From NCBI RefSeq assembly GCF_022815905.2, contig NZ_CP119327.1:1116001-1180000 (forward strand): 64,000 nt of DNA. The letters run 5' to 3'. This stretch comes from Staphylococcus sp. NRL 16/872 (GTDB taxonomy: Bacteria; Bacillota; Bacilli; Staphylococcales; Staphylococcaceae). The notes under the pieces were generated by a model. The model was given only the letters and a program-made list of their open reading frames with translations, was not told the origin of the DNA and did no database searches. Shown here piece by piece: positions 37,803-46,442 of the stretch (position 1 is the first letter of the stretch; each line of letters begins with the position of its first letter). The translations under genes were made by a program, and so were the position numbers.

Positions 37803-39086
37803 ATGGAAAAACAAAATATATTAATTAATGTAGTTTCTGAGTTGAAAAATCTAGCAAATGATACAGTTATTAATAAAATTGCTAATAATATGGAAATTAA
37901 TTATAACATCCCCAAAGGATTATCGTATTCTTTTACAATAAGAAAGTTAGATGAAAATTTTTTTGAAACTACAGATATTAGACTGATTGTCTTATATATT
38001 ATTGAATCATTTAAGGCAATGGGCAGAGAAGAAATACTTGAAAACTTTATTTCAGTTGGTGAACAGAATGAAGCTAAACAATACGATTTTCTTGCTTATA
38101 ATAAAGCAAATGAAATTAGTCTGCCGTATGAATTTACCCCAGCATTACCTGTAAACGATGTTTATAGTACTAAAATGACGGTGAAAGAACTTGGAGCATT
38201 CATGAATAGTGGAATTATTAATTATAATTTTGATATTCAAAGGGAAGCTAAACTGGAAATAAGAACAAATGAAGTTATAAAAACACCGAATATCAATGAA
38301 AAAAATGTTAAAGAAATGGTAATTCATTTATTAAATGATAGTTTAAAAGAAAGTACTATTTATCTTAATGCTGCTCCTACAACTAGTACAGAAGGTGATG
38401 AACTAATTTATGATAGTTCAACTTATACATTGATCGTAACAGAAGGTACTAGGATTGATGTGTTAGATGGTTTCCACCGTTTATTATCAATTCAAAGAGC
38501 ATTAAGAGAAAATCCTACCATTGAGTTCGAATTAAACGTTGTATTCAGTAACTTTACTACTTCAGAGGCTATTAAATGGCAAGCTCAACACTCTAAAGCT
38601 ACTGCTTGGTCTAAAAATAGAATAAGTGAAATGCAAATAGAAAGTAGAGCTTCTAAAGTCGTTAAAGCTATAAAAAACTCAGACTATGAATTTAACTATT
38701 TAATATATACTGGTACACGATTGAAAAATGATAAATCATTGATTACTTTTAATAATCTTACGAATATTATTGATGAGTTATATACTCTAAATAATAGAAA
38801 AGATGAGGTAATTTTATCTGAGCAATTGAGTAAAATCTTATTGAAAATTAATGAAATAAAAAGTTATGCACCAACATTTAAATCTCAATTTTATGTTTAT
38901 GGTTTTATCAAACTATTTAAAGTTGGTTATTATAATAACGTGGACAACTTTTTAGTTCAATTAGATAAAATAGAAAAATATATTAAAAATAATGATGTTA
39001 ATTTCAAAATCCAAAATAGAAAAGAGAAGCTCGTTAAAGAAGAAGCTTATTCTAAAGTTTTAGAATTGAGTGAGTTAGTGGAGTAA
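37803..39086 (+). CDS. DndB/DGQHR-domain-like protein
   Basis: A 427-residue soluble protein. Two landmarks fit the DndB/DGQHR group: NYNFDIQREAKLEI (about 140-153) and VTEGTRIDVLDGFHRLLSIQRAL (about 211-233), where DGFHR replaces the usual DGQHR. DndB is the regulator of DNA phosphorothioation operons, but no dndA, C, D or E gene lies nearby. SPbeta-like phages carry a gene of this kind (yopQ, from memory) next to the repressor gene mrpR/yopR, and here too a MrpR-like gene follows after 13 bases. It may thus be a phage-derived regulator. The catalytic or binding role is unknown. Confidence 0.65.
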   Translation: MEKQNILINVVSELKNLANDTVINKIANNMEINYNIPKGLSYSFTIRKLDENFFETTDIRLIVLYIIESFKAMGREEILENFISVGEQNEAKQYDFLAYNKANEISLPYEFTPALPVNDVYSTKMTVKELGAFMNSGIINYNFDIQREAKLEIRTNEVIKTPNINEKNVKEMVIHLLNDSLKESTIYLNAAPTTSTEGDELIYDSSTYTLIVTEGTRIDVLDGFHRLLSIQRALRENPTIEFELNVVFSNFTTSEAIKWQAQHSKATAWSKNRISEMQIESRASKVVKAIKNSDYEFNYLIYTGTRLKNDKSLITFNNLTNIIDELYTLNNRKDEVILSEQLSKILLKINEIKSYAPTFKSQFYVYGFIKLFKVGYYNNVDNFLVQLDKIEKYIKNNDVNFKIQNRKEKLVKEEAYSKVLELSELVE

Positions 39087-39099
39087 CAGGAGAAAAAGT

Positions 39100-40104
39100 A
39101 TGGACTATTATAACCAATTTTATAAAGATGAATTTTTATCGACGATCAGTGAGGAGAATAAAGCAAATTTCCGATCACTTTTCAGTAGAACTAAACAACT
39201 AGAGGAACAACTTAATAAAGATTTATATAACTTTACTGATAATGAAATCCAAATATTTTTATATAGCATCAATACGCCTCAAAAAAACACTTTAGTAACT
39301 TATCTTAATCAAGCTAGAAGATATGTTGACTATGCGATTAAGACTGGTAGAAAAGCTAGTAATGTCAACTTATACAAGACGTTTATGTATAGTCAATTAG
39401 ACAAATATTTAGCTAAACATAAATTAAAATATGTCTCTAAAGAGAATTTTGATATAGCTTTAAAAAGTATTGTTAATGAATGTGATTATGCTTTATATTT
39501 AGCTTTATTTGAAGGTTTAGGCGGCAATGAATATAGTGAAATTAGTAATTTAACTATCCAAGATATTAGAGAAGCAAGAAATCATCCTAAGACGAATGAC
39601 ATGTATGAATTGGAATTAAAAAATATTAATAATGATAAAACTGAAGAAATACGAAAATTAGATATTTCAAAACGCCTTTTAAACGCACTTGAAAAAGCTT
39701 ATTCGCAAGAAGTTTATTATTCAAAGAATGGAAAAGGAGCTCAAAGATTTAGCACTAGGGAGTTTTTAGACGGTAAATATATCTTTAGAAATGTTGTTAC
39801 CACCAAATATGAGGATCCACAAATCGACAAGCAGTATATCTATCGTAGAATGGCTTTATTAAAAACGGTCACTGAGGGAGAAATCTTATCAGTATTAACT
39901 ATTACTAATTCAGGTATGATTTACTTCTTAAGTCAAATGGCTGATCAAAATAAGCAAGTAAGTATTTATGATATGGAATACATAGTGGATAGATATCAAA
40001 TTTCTGTACACTCAATTTCAGCTTCATATACATATAAAACTCTTGCTAAGAAACATAAAGAAGCCTTAGCTTTAAATTATAACGTTACTTTTAACAATTT
40101 ATAA
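39100..40104 (+). CDS. MrpR (YopR)-like repressor with inactive tyrosine-recombinase fold
   Basis: A 334-residue protein. The N-terminal half (NFTDNEIQIFLYSINTPQKNTLVTYLNQARRYVDYAI) resembles the SAM-like core-binding domain of tyrosine recombinases. The second half begins like their catalytic domain (LALFEGLGGNEYSEISNLTIQDI). The first catalytic arginine (GLR-x-x-E) is replaced by GLGGNE. The H-x-x-R box and terminal Tyr nucleophile are not found near HSISASYTYKTLAKKH. Such dead recombinases include MrpR, the lytic-cycle repressor of phage SPbeta. The gene is co-transcribed with the DndB-like gene (AGGAG site, 13-base gap). Regulator role is inferred. Confidence 0.6.
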   Translation: MDYYNQFYKDEFLSTISEENKANFRSLFSRTKQLEEQLNKDLYNFTDNEIQIFLYSINTPQKNTLVTYLNQARRYVDYAIKTGRKASNVNLYKTFMYSQLDKYLAKHKLKYVSKENFDIALKSIVNECDYALYLALFEGLGGNEYSEISNLTIQDIREARNHPKTNDMYELELKNINNDKTEEIRKLDISKRLLNALEKAYSQEVYYSKNGKGAQRFSTREFLDGKYIFRNVVTTKYEDPQIDKQYIYRRMALLKTVTEGEILSVLTITNSGMIYFLSQMADQNKQVSIYDMEYIVDRYQISVHSISASYTYKTLAKKHKEALALNYNVTFNNL

Positions 40105-40169
40105 AGGTTTATAATAGGTTTAATAATATTAATATATGATTTTATGAAATTGAAGTTAATTGAAAAGAA

Positions 40170-40443
40170 TATTATATTTCACAAGAAAATATTACTATTA
40201 ATCAATAACAGGCTTTATCAAATTTAACAGCAGATAATAACTTGGCTCGACAAGATAAATCACAATAAAAAAGCTTATAAAAGTAACAAATTTATACAAT
40301 CCCAACAGCAAGTAAAAAATACTACTAAAGCTTTACCAGAAACAGGGGAACTATCTAACTCTGGTTTAGTAACAATTATTGCCTCTGTTTTACTAGCTGC
40401 AGGTTCATTATTAACATTCAAACGCTTCTCTAATAATAAATAA
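40170..40443 (+). pseudogene. Remnant of an LPXTG cell-wall-anchored surface protein
   Basis: The stretch 40321-40443 encodes a complete sorting signal. LPETG is followed by a hydrophobic segment (GLVTIIASVLLAAGSLLTF) and a charged tail (KRFSNNK) before TAA. Upstream pieces lie in another frame with stops (QALSNLTADNNLARQDKSQ, then TAA at 40266-40268, and a TAA at 40206-40208). No start or signal peptide survives. The intact gene would have been a sortase substrate. SPbeta-like prophages of staphylococci are known to carry LPXTG genes (sesI, sasX), which would fit the neighbours, but sequence identity to those is not claimed. Confidence 0.8.
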
Positions 40444-40462
40444 ACTTCATTATAGCTTTTAA

Positions 40463-40500
40463 AGCTCTTGAATCTAATTTGGGTTCAAGAGTTTTTTATT
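40463..40500 (+). terminator. Terminator after the LPXTG remnant
   Basis: Stem CTCTTGAA/TTCAAGAG with an 11-base loop, followed by TTTTTTATTT (about 40466-40500). It probably belonged to the lost surface-protein gene. Confidence 0.85.
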
Positions 40501-40615
40501 TAATCTCAACTCAATAGATGCCCTTAAATCAGCCTTTTATCCAACTTCGTATTATTCATCATAATCAATTCATTTAAGTCCATGAATTTGATGATTTTGA
40601 TTGAAAATATCACGA

Positions 40616-40629
40616 CAAAAACGCTTCCA
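40616..40629 (+). promoter_or_regulatory. Weak cre-like site upstream of nagE
   Basis: CAAAAACGCTTCCA shares the AAAACGCTT core of cre but misses two flanking positions. It lies about 90 bases before the nagE start, where CcpA control of a sugar transporter would make sense. Confidence 0.25.
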
Positions 40630-40718
40630 AATATGATAAATTATTATAGGTGTATATCATACATAAATAAAAATGCTATTTAATTAAATAGTTAATATTT
40701 TGGGAGGAAATAACATAG

Positions 40719-42191
40719 ATGTTTAAGTTTTTTCAAAATTTAGGGCGATCGTTAATGTTACCAGTCGCTGTGTTGCCTGCCGGAGCAATAATCACTGGGA
40801 TAGGTAACCTGCTTAAAGCATTACATGTATTGCCAACTATAGCATTATTCTTTTCAACTGTAGGGACAGCTATACTACTTCAGCTAGGTCTCATTTTTGC
40901 TATCGGTGTAGCAATCGGTATGGCTAAGAAAAATGATGGCGCAGTAGCATTGGCTGCAGCTTTAGGATATGCATTGGTAGTAGAAGTATTATCACCAAAG
41001 CATATAGCACCACTGTTTAATATTAAAATAAGCGCAGTAAATCAAGGGTTTGAAAAAATGGATAACTCAAACGTTTTTATAGGAATTATTATTGGATTGA
41101 TTGCTGCATATTGTTATAACAAATTTAGTGATGTTGAATTACCATTAGCATTATCATTTTTCAGTGGTAAACGTTTAGTACCAATTATGACAGTTTTCTT
41201 CTGTACATTCTTAATCGTTATTCTAATGTTTACATGGCCTTATATTTATTCTGCAATAGTACAATTTGGTGAATGGCTCGTAGGATTTGGTCCATTCGGA
41301 GCATTTTTATATGGCTTCTTCAACCGTTTACTTATTCCGACAGGCCTACATCACGCATTAAACGCAGTATTCTGGTTCGATACAGCGGGTATTAATGACA
41401 TCGGTAAATTCCAAACTGGTCAGGGCGCAATTAAAGGGATCACTGGCCGTTATCAAGCTGGATTTTTCCCAATTATGATGTTTGGAATGCCTGCAGCAGC
41501 TTTAGCGATGTATCATACAGCTCAATCTAGCCAAAAGAAACAAGTTTATGGTTGGTTTTTAGCCAGTGCTATCTCAGCATTCATAGTAGGTGTAACTGAA
41601 CCTATTGAATTTGCATTCATGTTTGTAGCACCAGTATTATTTGTAATCCATGCATTCTTAACAGGACTATCATTATTTATCGCTTCATTCTTCCATTGGA
41701 CAGCTGGATTCTCATTTAGTGCTGGTTTAATTGATTACGCACTATCACTTATCAATCCTGTAGCAAATCATCCACTCATGATTTTTGTTCAAGGCATTGT
41801 ATTCTTTATTCTGTACTATGTGATTTTCCGTGTAATCATTCAAGTGTTCAATCTTAACACTATAGGTAGAGGTACAAACTTATTAGCAGATCCAACTGAT
41901 GACACTACCGATGATTCTACAGATCAAGCTATTGCTTCTGGAAAAGGCAGATACCATAAAACTGCAAGTCAAATTCTAGAAGGCTTAGGCGGTAGTGAAA
42001 ACATCAATACATTAACAAATTGTGCAACACGTTTACGAATGGAATTAAAAGACAATTCTATTATTGATGAACAAAAAATTAGAAATGCAGGAGCTGTAGG
42101 GGTAACGAAAAATGGTAAACACTCTACACAAGTCATTATTGGCACACATGTTCAACAAGTAGCTGATGAAATTGAAAAACAAATGCATTAA
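40719..42191 (+). CDS. nagE: PTS N-acetylglucosamine/glucose-type transporter, EIICB
   Basis: Imports and phosphorylates an amino sugar or glucose. The 490 residues comprise a multi-pass EIIC channel with family signatures (TGLHHALNAVFWFDTAG, GVTEPIEFAFMFVAPVLF). A linker and an EIIB domain follow, with the phospho-cysteine in NTLTNCATRLRMEL (about residue 435). No EIIA domain is present, so a separate EIIA must serve it. The GRYQAGFFPIMMFGMPAAALAMY sequence favours N-acetylglucosamine. GGGAGG lies upstream of ATG 40719. S. aureus has this gene at the equivalent place. Confidence 0.85.
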   Translation: MFKFFQNLGRSLMLPVAVLPAGAIITGIGNLLKALHVLPTIALFFSTVGTAILLQLGLIFAIGVAIGMAKKNDGAVALAAALGYALVVEVLSPKHIAPLFNIKISAVNQGFEKMDNSNVFIGIIIGLIAAYCYNKFSDVELPLALSFFSGKRLVPIMTVFFCTFLIVILMFTWPYIYSAIVQFGEWLVGFGPFGAFLYGFFNRLLIPTGLHHALNAVFWFDTAGINDIGKFQTGQGAIKGITGRYQAGFFPIMMFGMPAAALAMYHTAQSSQKKQVYGWFLASAISAFIVGVTEPIEFAFMFVAPVLFVIHAFLTGLSLFIASFFHWTAGFSFSAGLIDYALSLINPVANHPLMIFVQGIVFFILYYVIFRVIIQVFNLNTIGRGTNLLADPTDDTTDDSTDQAIASGKGRYHKTASQILEGLGGSENINTLTNCATRLRMELKDNSIIDEQKIRNAGAVGVTKNGKHSTQVIIGTHVQQVADEIEKQMH

Positions 42192-42277
42192 TTTTTCAAG
42201 AAATAATTAAAAAGACAATATATGTCTTAGTAGTCTGATAAGATAAAAGCCTATTGATAAATATATGTTGTTCAGAT

Positions 42278-42323
42278 AACCAGTGTGATATGTAATCAAT
42301 TTATATATCATGCTGGTTTCTTT
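42278..42323 (+). terminator. Terminator after nagE
   Basis: Stem AACCAG-tg-TGATAT/ATATCA-tg-CTGGTT (42278-42291 with 42305-42318) followed by TCTTTG. Confidence 0.75.
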
Positions 42324-42401
42324 GTTAGCATATTGACTTTAATAATAGGTTAGTTATGATTAAAAGTATCAGAATATTTGAAATAAAAGGGGAGCGGTGA
42401 A

Positions 42402-43526
42402 ATGAAGTCAATATTATTTGATGTGGATGGGGTATTTTTAAGCGAGGAACGCTGTTTTGATGTTTCAGCGCTAACTGTAGAAGAAATGCTTAAGAGTGAG
42501 ACTTTTCTTGGTTTAGATAAAGCTATTATTTTTGAAAATATAAATGATGACCAGACTGAAGAAGTGAGAAATAGAGTATTTCAATACGACCACATTTTAA
42601 GACAATTAAAATCATTAGGCCTAAATTCTAATTGGGATATGTTATTTGTCGTATTTAGTATTCATTTTATACAAATTTTAAAAACGTTAGATACACAAGT
42701 TGTAAATCCATTTTTACAATTAAAATCTATGTCTCAAGATGACTTACAATATTTACAAACTTTTATTAACAATGAGGTAGAGATTGATTATGAGGCGCCT
42801 TTATCATTTATTAAAGATATTGAAAGTGGCAAAGCTAGTATATATGCAGCTTTAGAACAGTTTGCTAAATTGCAACTTAATACAGATGATGCCAGTGTAT
42901 TTAAACTAAAAGGTCCTTTATGGCAATTATCTAGAGAAGTTTACCAAAATTGGTATTTAGGTGGGAAGTTATTTAAAGAAGTTGAAAATAAAGCACCTAT
43001 TAATTTTCGAAAAAAAGGTTTCATATATGATGAAATCATTTTGAGACCAGTGGAGGAAGTCAAAACCTTATTACATGATTTACAAGAAGCGGGTTATCAA
43101 TTAGCAATTGCCACAGGGCGACCAAAAACAGAAACTATAGTGCCGTTTGAATCGCTTGGCCTTCTAGAATATTTCGATAAAAACAACATTGTAACTGCAA
43201 GCGATGTTCTTGAAGCAGAAAGTGAATTTCCACAGTATATTCCTTTAGGAAAACCAAACCCATTTTGTTATATTGCAACCCTCAACGGTAACAAAAAATC
43301 GGATTATAAAACGTATGTCACTGAGCAAGAAAACATTGTTAACAAAGAAGATGTATATATTGCAGGAGATTCATTAGCAGATTTATTATGTGCGAAAAAA
43401 ATAGGCGCTACTTTTATTGGGACATTAACAGGTTTGAAAGGGCAAGAAGCTCGTGAAGAATTAGAACAATACCATGCAGACCATATCGTTAATCACGTAG
43501 GAAAAATTCGTGACATTTTATTATAA
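42402..43526 (+). CDS. HAD-superfamily hydrolase
   Basis: A 374-residue phosphatase-like protein. Motif I is SILFDVDGVFL (D at residues 7 and 9). Motif II lies in YQLAIATGRPKTET. The C-terminal motif IV is YIAGDSLADLLCAKKIGATFIG. A large helical cap (about 20-200) separates motif I from the rest. The substrate is unknown. It follows nagE in S. aureus as well. Its ribosome site is GGGGAGCGG. It ends in a hairpin shared with convergent serA. Confidence 0.8.
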   Translation: MKSILFDVDGVFLSEERCFDVSALTVEEMLKSETFLGLDKAIIFENINDDQTEEVRNRVFQYDHILRQLKSLGLNSNWDMLFVVFSIHFIQILKTLDTQVVNPFLQLKSMSQDDLQYLQTFINNEVEIDYEAPLSFIKDIESGKASIYAALEQFAKLQLNTDDASVFKLKGPLWQLSREVYQNWYLGGKLFKEVENKAPINFRKKGFIYDEIILRPVEEVKTLLHDLQEAGYQLAIATGRPKTETIVPFESLGLLEYFDKNNIVTASDVLEAESEFPQYIPLGKPNPFCYIATLNGNKKSDYKTYVTEQENIVNKEDVYIAGDSLADLLCAKKIGATFIGTLTGLKGQEAREELEQYHADHIVNHVGKIRDILL

Positions 43527-43527
43527 A

Positions 43528-43571
43528 AAGAGGCTCGTAGATGAAATCACTGTTCATCTACGAGCTTTTAT
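43528..43571. terminator. Bidirectional terminator between the HAD gene and serA
   Basis: Perfect 13-bp stem GCTCGTAGATGAA/TTCATCTACGAGC (43533-43545 with 43553-43565) with A-rich and T-rich flanks. Confidence 0.9.
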
Positions 43572-43583
43572 AATATAGTTGTT

Positions 43584-45182
43584 TTATTTTACTGATAAAG
43601 TCGTGCCGTAAATTTTTTCAAAACCACCAGATTGATATAATTCATTAATAACTTCCTGTGTTACAGGTTGGTCAACTGAAAGAACCATCATCGCTTGGCC
43701 ACCTTCGCTATGACGTCCTAATGACATAGAAGCGATGTTGATATCATGTTTGCCTAATAATTGTCCTGTTAATCCAACCATACCAGGTTTATCTGCATGG
43801 TATGAAATGAATTGATAAGCGTTAGGCTTAAAGTCAACCGAGTAATCATTAATACGTACAATACGTGGGCCAAATCCTGAAACCACTGTTGCTCCGATCT
43901 TGACTTCTTCTTGTCCGCCGATTAAGTGAATTTGAATGTAATTACTAAACGTTCCTTGAGAGGCACGGTTTTCAATGTGATGCGTCACACCTTGTTCTTT
44001 CAGTAATGCCATTGCATTGATTAGATTTACGCGTTCTCCTAAATCTTGTTGTAAAATGCGTGTGACTATAGAACGGATAATTAAATCTGTATCTTTTTCA
44101 CTTACTTCTCCGTTAAAAGTAATTTTAATTTCTCTAGGGACTTCTTCTAATAATTGAATAGCTAATTCGCCAGATAATTCTCCGACTTCAATCCATTGTT
44201 GTGTCACTTCATCGATATTATTTAAATTTAATCTCGGTGCGTTAACTGCATTTGTGACATTTCCATTTTCTAGAATATCAATCATTTCATTAGCTACTGA
44301 AATAGCCACTTTTTCTTGAGCTTCAACTGTTGAAGCGCCTAAATGTGGTGTGACAATGACTTTGTCATGGTCCAATAAAGGTGAAGAAGTAGGAGGTTCA
44401 TGTTCGAATACGTCTAAAGCTGCATGTGCAATTTGATTGTTATCTAATGCGTTAAGTAAATCTTGTTCATTAATAATGCCACCTCTAGCTACATTAATAA
44501 TTTGTAGTGAAGGTTTTGCTTTAGCAAAGAAGTCAGCATTAATAATGCCACGTGTTTTAGGTGTTAAAGGCGTGTGAACAGTTACAAAGTCTGCATTTGC
44601 AGCAATTTCATCTACTGTAGCTAGTTGAATATCTAAATGTTGTGCTTTTTCTTCAGTTAAGTAGGGGTCAAATGCTAGAATTTTCATGCCAAAGCTTTGA
44701 AGTCTTTTAGCCACGCCTAAGCCTATACGTCCTGCTCCAATGACACCTAATGTTTTTTGATATAGTTCTACACCTTTAAAAGCTTTACGATTCCATTCTT
44801 TACTTTTCAAAGAAGCATGAGCTTGAGGGATATTACGCGCCATTGCTAAAATCATAGCCACTGAATGTTCAGTAGCAGAAATTGTATTTCCATCTGGTGC
44901 GTTAACGACTAAAATCCCTTTCAAAGTAGCCGCTTCAATATCGATGTTATCTACACCAACACCTGCACGAGCAATCACTTTTAATTGTTGTGCTTGATTA
45001 ATGACGTCAACAGTCACTTGTGTTTGGCTACGCACGATTAAACCTTCATAATGTGGAATAACGTCAACTAATTGTTCAGGTGTTAAATCAGTTTTAATAT
45101 CTACTTCAAAATCAGGGTGAGAGAGTAAACTATGTAAACCTTCTTCAGAAATAGGGTCTGAAACTAAAATTTTATGCGCCAT
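43584..45182 (-). CDS. serA: D-3-phosphoglycerate dehydrogenase
   Basis: First step of serine synthesis from 3-phosphoglycerate. The 532 residues hold the NAD domain (GVIGAGRIGLGVAKRL, about 144-159). The catalytic Arg, Glu and His regions are INVARGGIINE, DVFEHEPP and TPHLGASTVEAQ. The allosteric substrate-binding domain and a C-terminal ACT domain for serine feedback follow. I use ATG 45182 (MAHKILVSD) after GGAGG. The start overlaps the end of the aminotransferase gene upstream by 11 bases, so both are one operon. Confidence 0.93.
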   Translation of the reverse strand: MAHKILVSDPISEEGLHSLLSHPDFEVDIKTDLTPEQLVDVIPHYEGLIVRSQTQVTVDVINQAQQLKVIARAGVGVDNIDIEAATLKGILVVNAPDGNTISATEHSVAMILAMARNIPQAHASLKSKEWNRKAFKGVELYQKTLGVIGAGRIGLGVAKRLQSFGMKILAFDPYLTEEKAQHLDIQLATVDEIAANADFVTVHTPLTPKTRGIINADFFAKAKPSLQIINVARGGIINEQDLLNALDNNQIAHAALDVFEHEPPTSSPLLDHDKVIVTPHLGASTVEAQEKVAISVANEMIDILENGNVTNAVNAPRLNLNNIDEVTQQWIEVGELSGELAIQLLEEVPREIKITFNGEVSEKDTDLIIRSIVTRILQQDLGERVNLINAMALLKEQGVTHHIENRASQGTFSNYIQIHLIGGQEEVKIGATVVSGFGPRIVRINDYSVDFKPNAYQFISYHADKPGMVGLTGQLLGKHDINIASMSLGRHSEGGQAMMVLSVDQPVTQEVINELYQSGGFEKIYGTTLSVK

Positions 45183-46332
45183 GTTGGATGACCTCCGTAT
45201 ATTTAGTAGTTGCTTGACCAATATAATTTACTTTCCGATAATCTGTGAGAATAAGTTCTAATGCAGTAACCACAGATAAAATGTCAAATGGAGAAACTTT
45301 ACCCATATGACCAATACGCAATATTTTACCTTTTAATTTTCCTTGTCCTCCAGCGATAGTGATATTAAATTGAGATTTCAATGTAGATTTAATATGTTTA
45401 ACTTCCGCTTCGTCTTTAGGTACGAAAGCTGTTACAGTAGGAGAAGCGTAAGCGTCATCAACTAATAAGTCTAAATCAAGTTTTTTCAATGCAGCTCTTA
45501 ATGCATTTTTAATGGTGTTATGTCGTGCAATCGTATTATTAAATCCTTCTTTATTTACTAAAGTTGCATAGGCATTAATCGCTCTGAATAGACCTACATT
45601 TGGAGTGAAAGGTGTTGAATGTTGTTGAAGTGAATCAAAGTATTTATTTAAATTTAAATAGAAGCGTGGGGTAGTTACGTCACTAAATCGTTGTTGAGCA
45701 CGATGATTATAAGCGACGAATGCCAGACCAGGAGGTAACATTAAGGCTTTTTGACTGCCTGATACGAGTACGTCAATGTGATCTCTCTCAAGATTTACAT
45801 CAACTGCACCAATACAGCTTACGCCATCCACTACATAATAAATGTCATTATCAAACGCTTTGATAGCTTTGCCTAATTCTCCGACTGGATGTAGTACGGC
45901 AGTTGAAGTTTCGCAGTATTGAGTAAAGATAGCAGTAATTTTGTGGTCAATTGAAGAAAGGAATTGAACGAATTCATCGACATTGACTGCTTTACCCCAT
46001 TCGACGTCATAAATATGTACATTTTTATAGTATGTTTCTGCAATTTGTTTAAAGCGATTACCAAATGCACCTGAAACGATGACTACAAAGTGATCGTCTG
46101 GATTGACGATATTTAACATACTAGCTTCGAGCACACTTGTCCCGCTTGAAGTTAATATCATAACTTCATTTTGCGTACCAAAGATAGGTTTCAAATTATT
46201 GAAAGCTTCTTTCGCAATAGCCTCAAAATCTGGAGAACGATGACCTACCATTGGTAAATTCATAGCATGATTAATTTCTGGAGGGACTGGAGTTGGTCCG
46301 GGTGTAAGTAATAAAGGTTCATAATAATACAT
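45172..46332 (-). CDS. Class V aminotransferase (serine/alanine--glyoxylate type)
   Basis: A PLP enzyme of 386 residues. It starts LLLTPGPTPVPPEI, the typical substrate-phosphate loop of this class. The Schiff-base lysine is in VLVSGSQKALMLPPG (about residue 192). HLA-type residues TSSGTSVLEASM and VVDGVSCIGAVDV support PLP binding. Start ATG 46332 (MYYYEPLL) has GGAGG eight bases upstream. The overlap with serA suggests a joint role in serine-glyoxylate or phosphoserine metabolism; the exact amino donor is uncertain. Confidence 0.85.
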   Translation of the reverse strand: MYYYEPLLLTPGPTPVPPEINHAMNLPMVGHRSPDFEAIAKEAFNNLKPIFGTQNEVMILTSSGTSVLEASMLNIVNPDDHFVVIVSGAFGNRFKQIAETYYKNVHIYDVEWGKAVNVDEFVQFLSSIDHKITAIFTQYCETSTAVLHPVGELGKAIKAFDNDIYYVVDGVSCIGAVDVNLERDHIDVLVSGSQKALMLPPGLAFVAYNHRAQQRFSDVTTPRFYLNLNKYFDSLQQHSTPFTPNVGLFRAINAYATLVNKEGFNNTIARHNTIKNALRAALKKLDLDLLVDDAYASPTVTAFVPKDEAEVKHIKSTLKSQFNITIAGGQGKLKGKILRIGHMGKVSPFDILSVVTALELILTDYRKVNYIGQATTKYTEVIQHGA

Positions 46333-46403
46333 AGTTAAATTTCCTCCCACATGGATAAGATTTAATTATTTTATCAAATATTCTGACAATTTAAAAGAGG
46401 GTT

Positions 46404-46440
46404 TAGCAATCCCACAAAGATTTATAGTGAGATTGCTTAA
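46404..46440 (-). terminator. Hairpin between the OsmC-like and aminotransferase genes
   Basis: TTAGCAATC...GATTGCTTAA forms a stem of about nine pairs with mispaired CCCA/TGAG continuation. On the minus strand it follows the OsmC-like stop directly. Confidence 0.5.
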
Positions 46441-46442
46441 GA

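Larger units (their letters stand above)
35745..40650. other. Accessory region between the PlsC-like gene and nagE
   Basis: About 4.9 kb that I do not expect in the core order (plsC-like gene then nagE in S. aureus). It holds a possible split gene with a nuclease-like 3' part, a two-gene DndB-like/MrpR-like unit, two long perfect palindromes and a ruined LPXTG gene. It is more AT-rich than its surroundings and has no integrase or transposase of its own. No flanking direct repeat was found by eye. Confidence 0.65.

Noticed and set aside
37803..39086. Full Dnd phosphorothioation system
   Set aside because: None of the sulfur-incorporation or restriction genes is nearby; the DndB-like gene stands without them.
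37461..40104. Complete arbitrium (AimR/AimP) communication system
   Set aside because: Only MrpR-like and DndB-like genes are present. No tetratricopeptide AimR-type protein and no small exported AimP-type peptide gene was found in the interval.
39100..40104. Active phage integrase and integration site
   Set aside because: Catalytic arginine and tyrosine contexts are missing, and no flanking att-like direct repeat or adjacent tRNA gene was seen.
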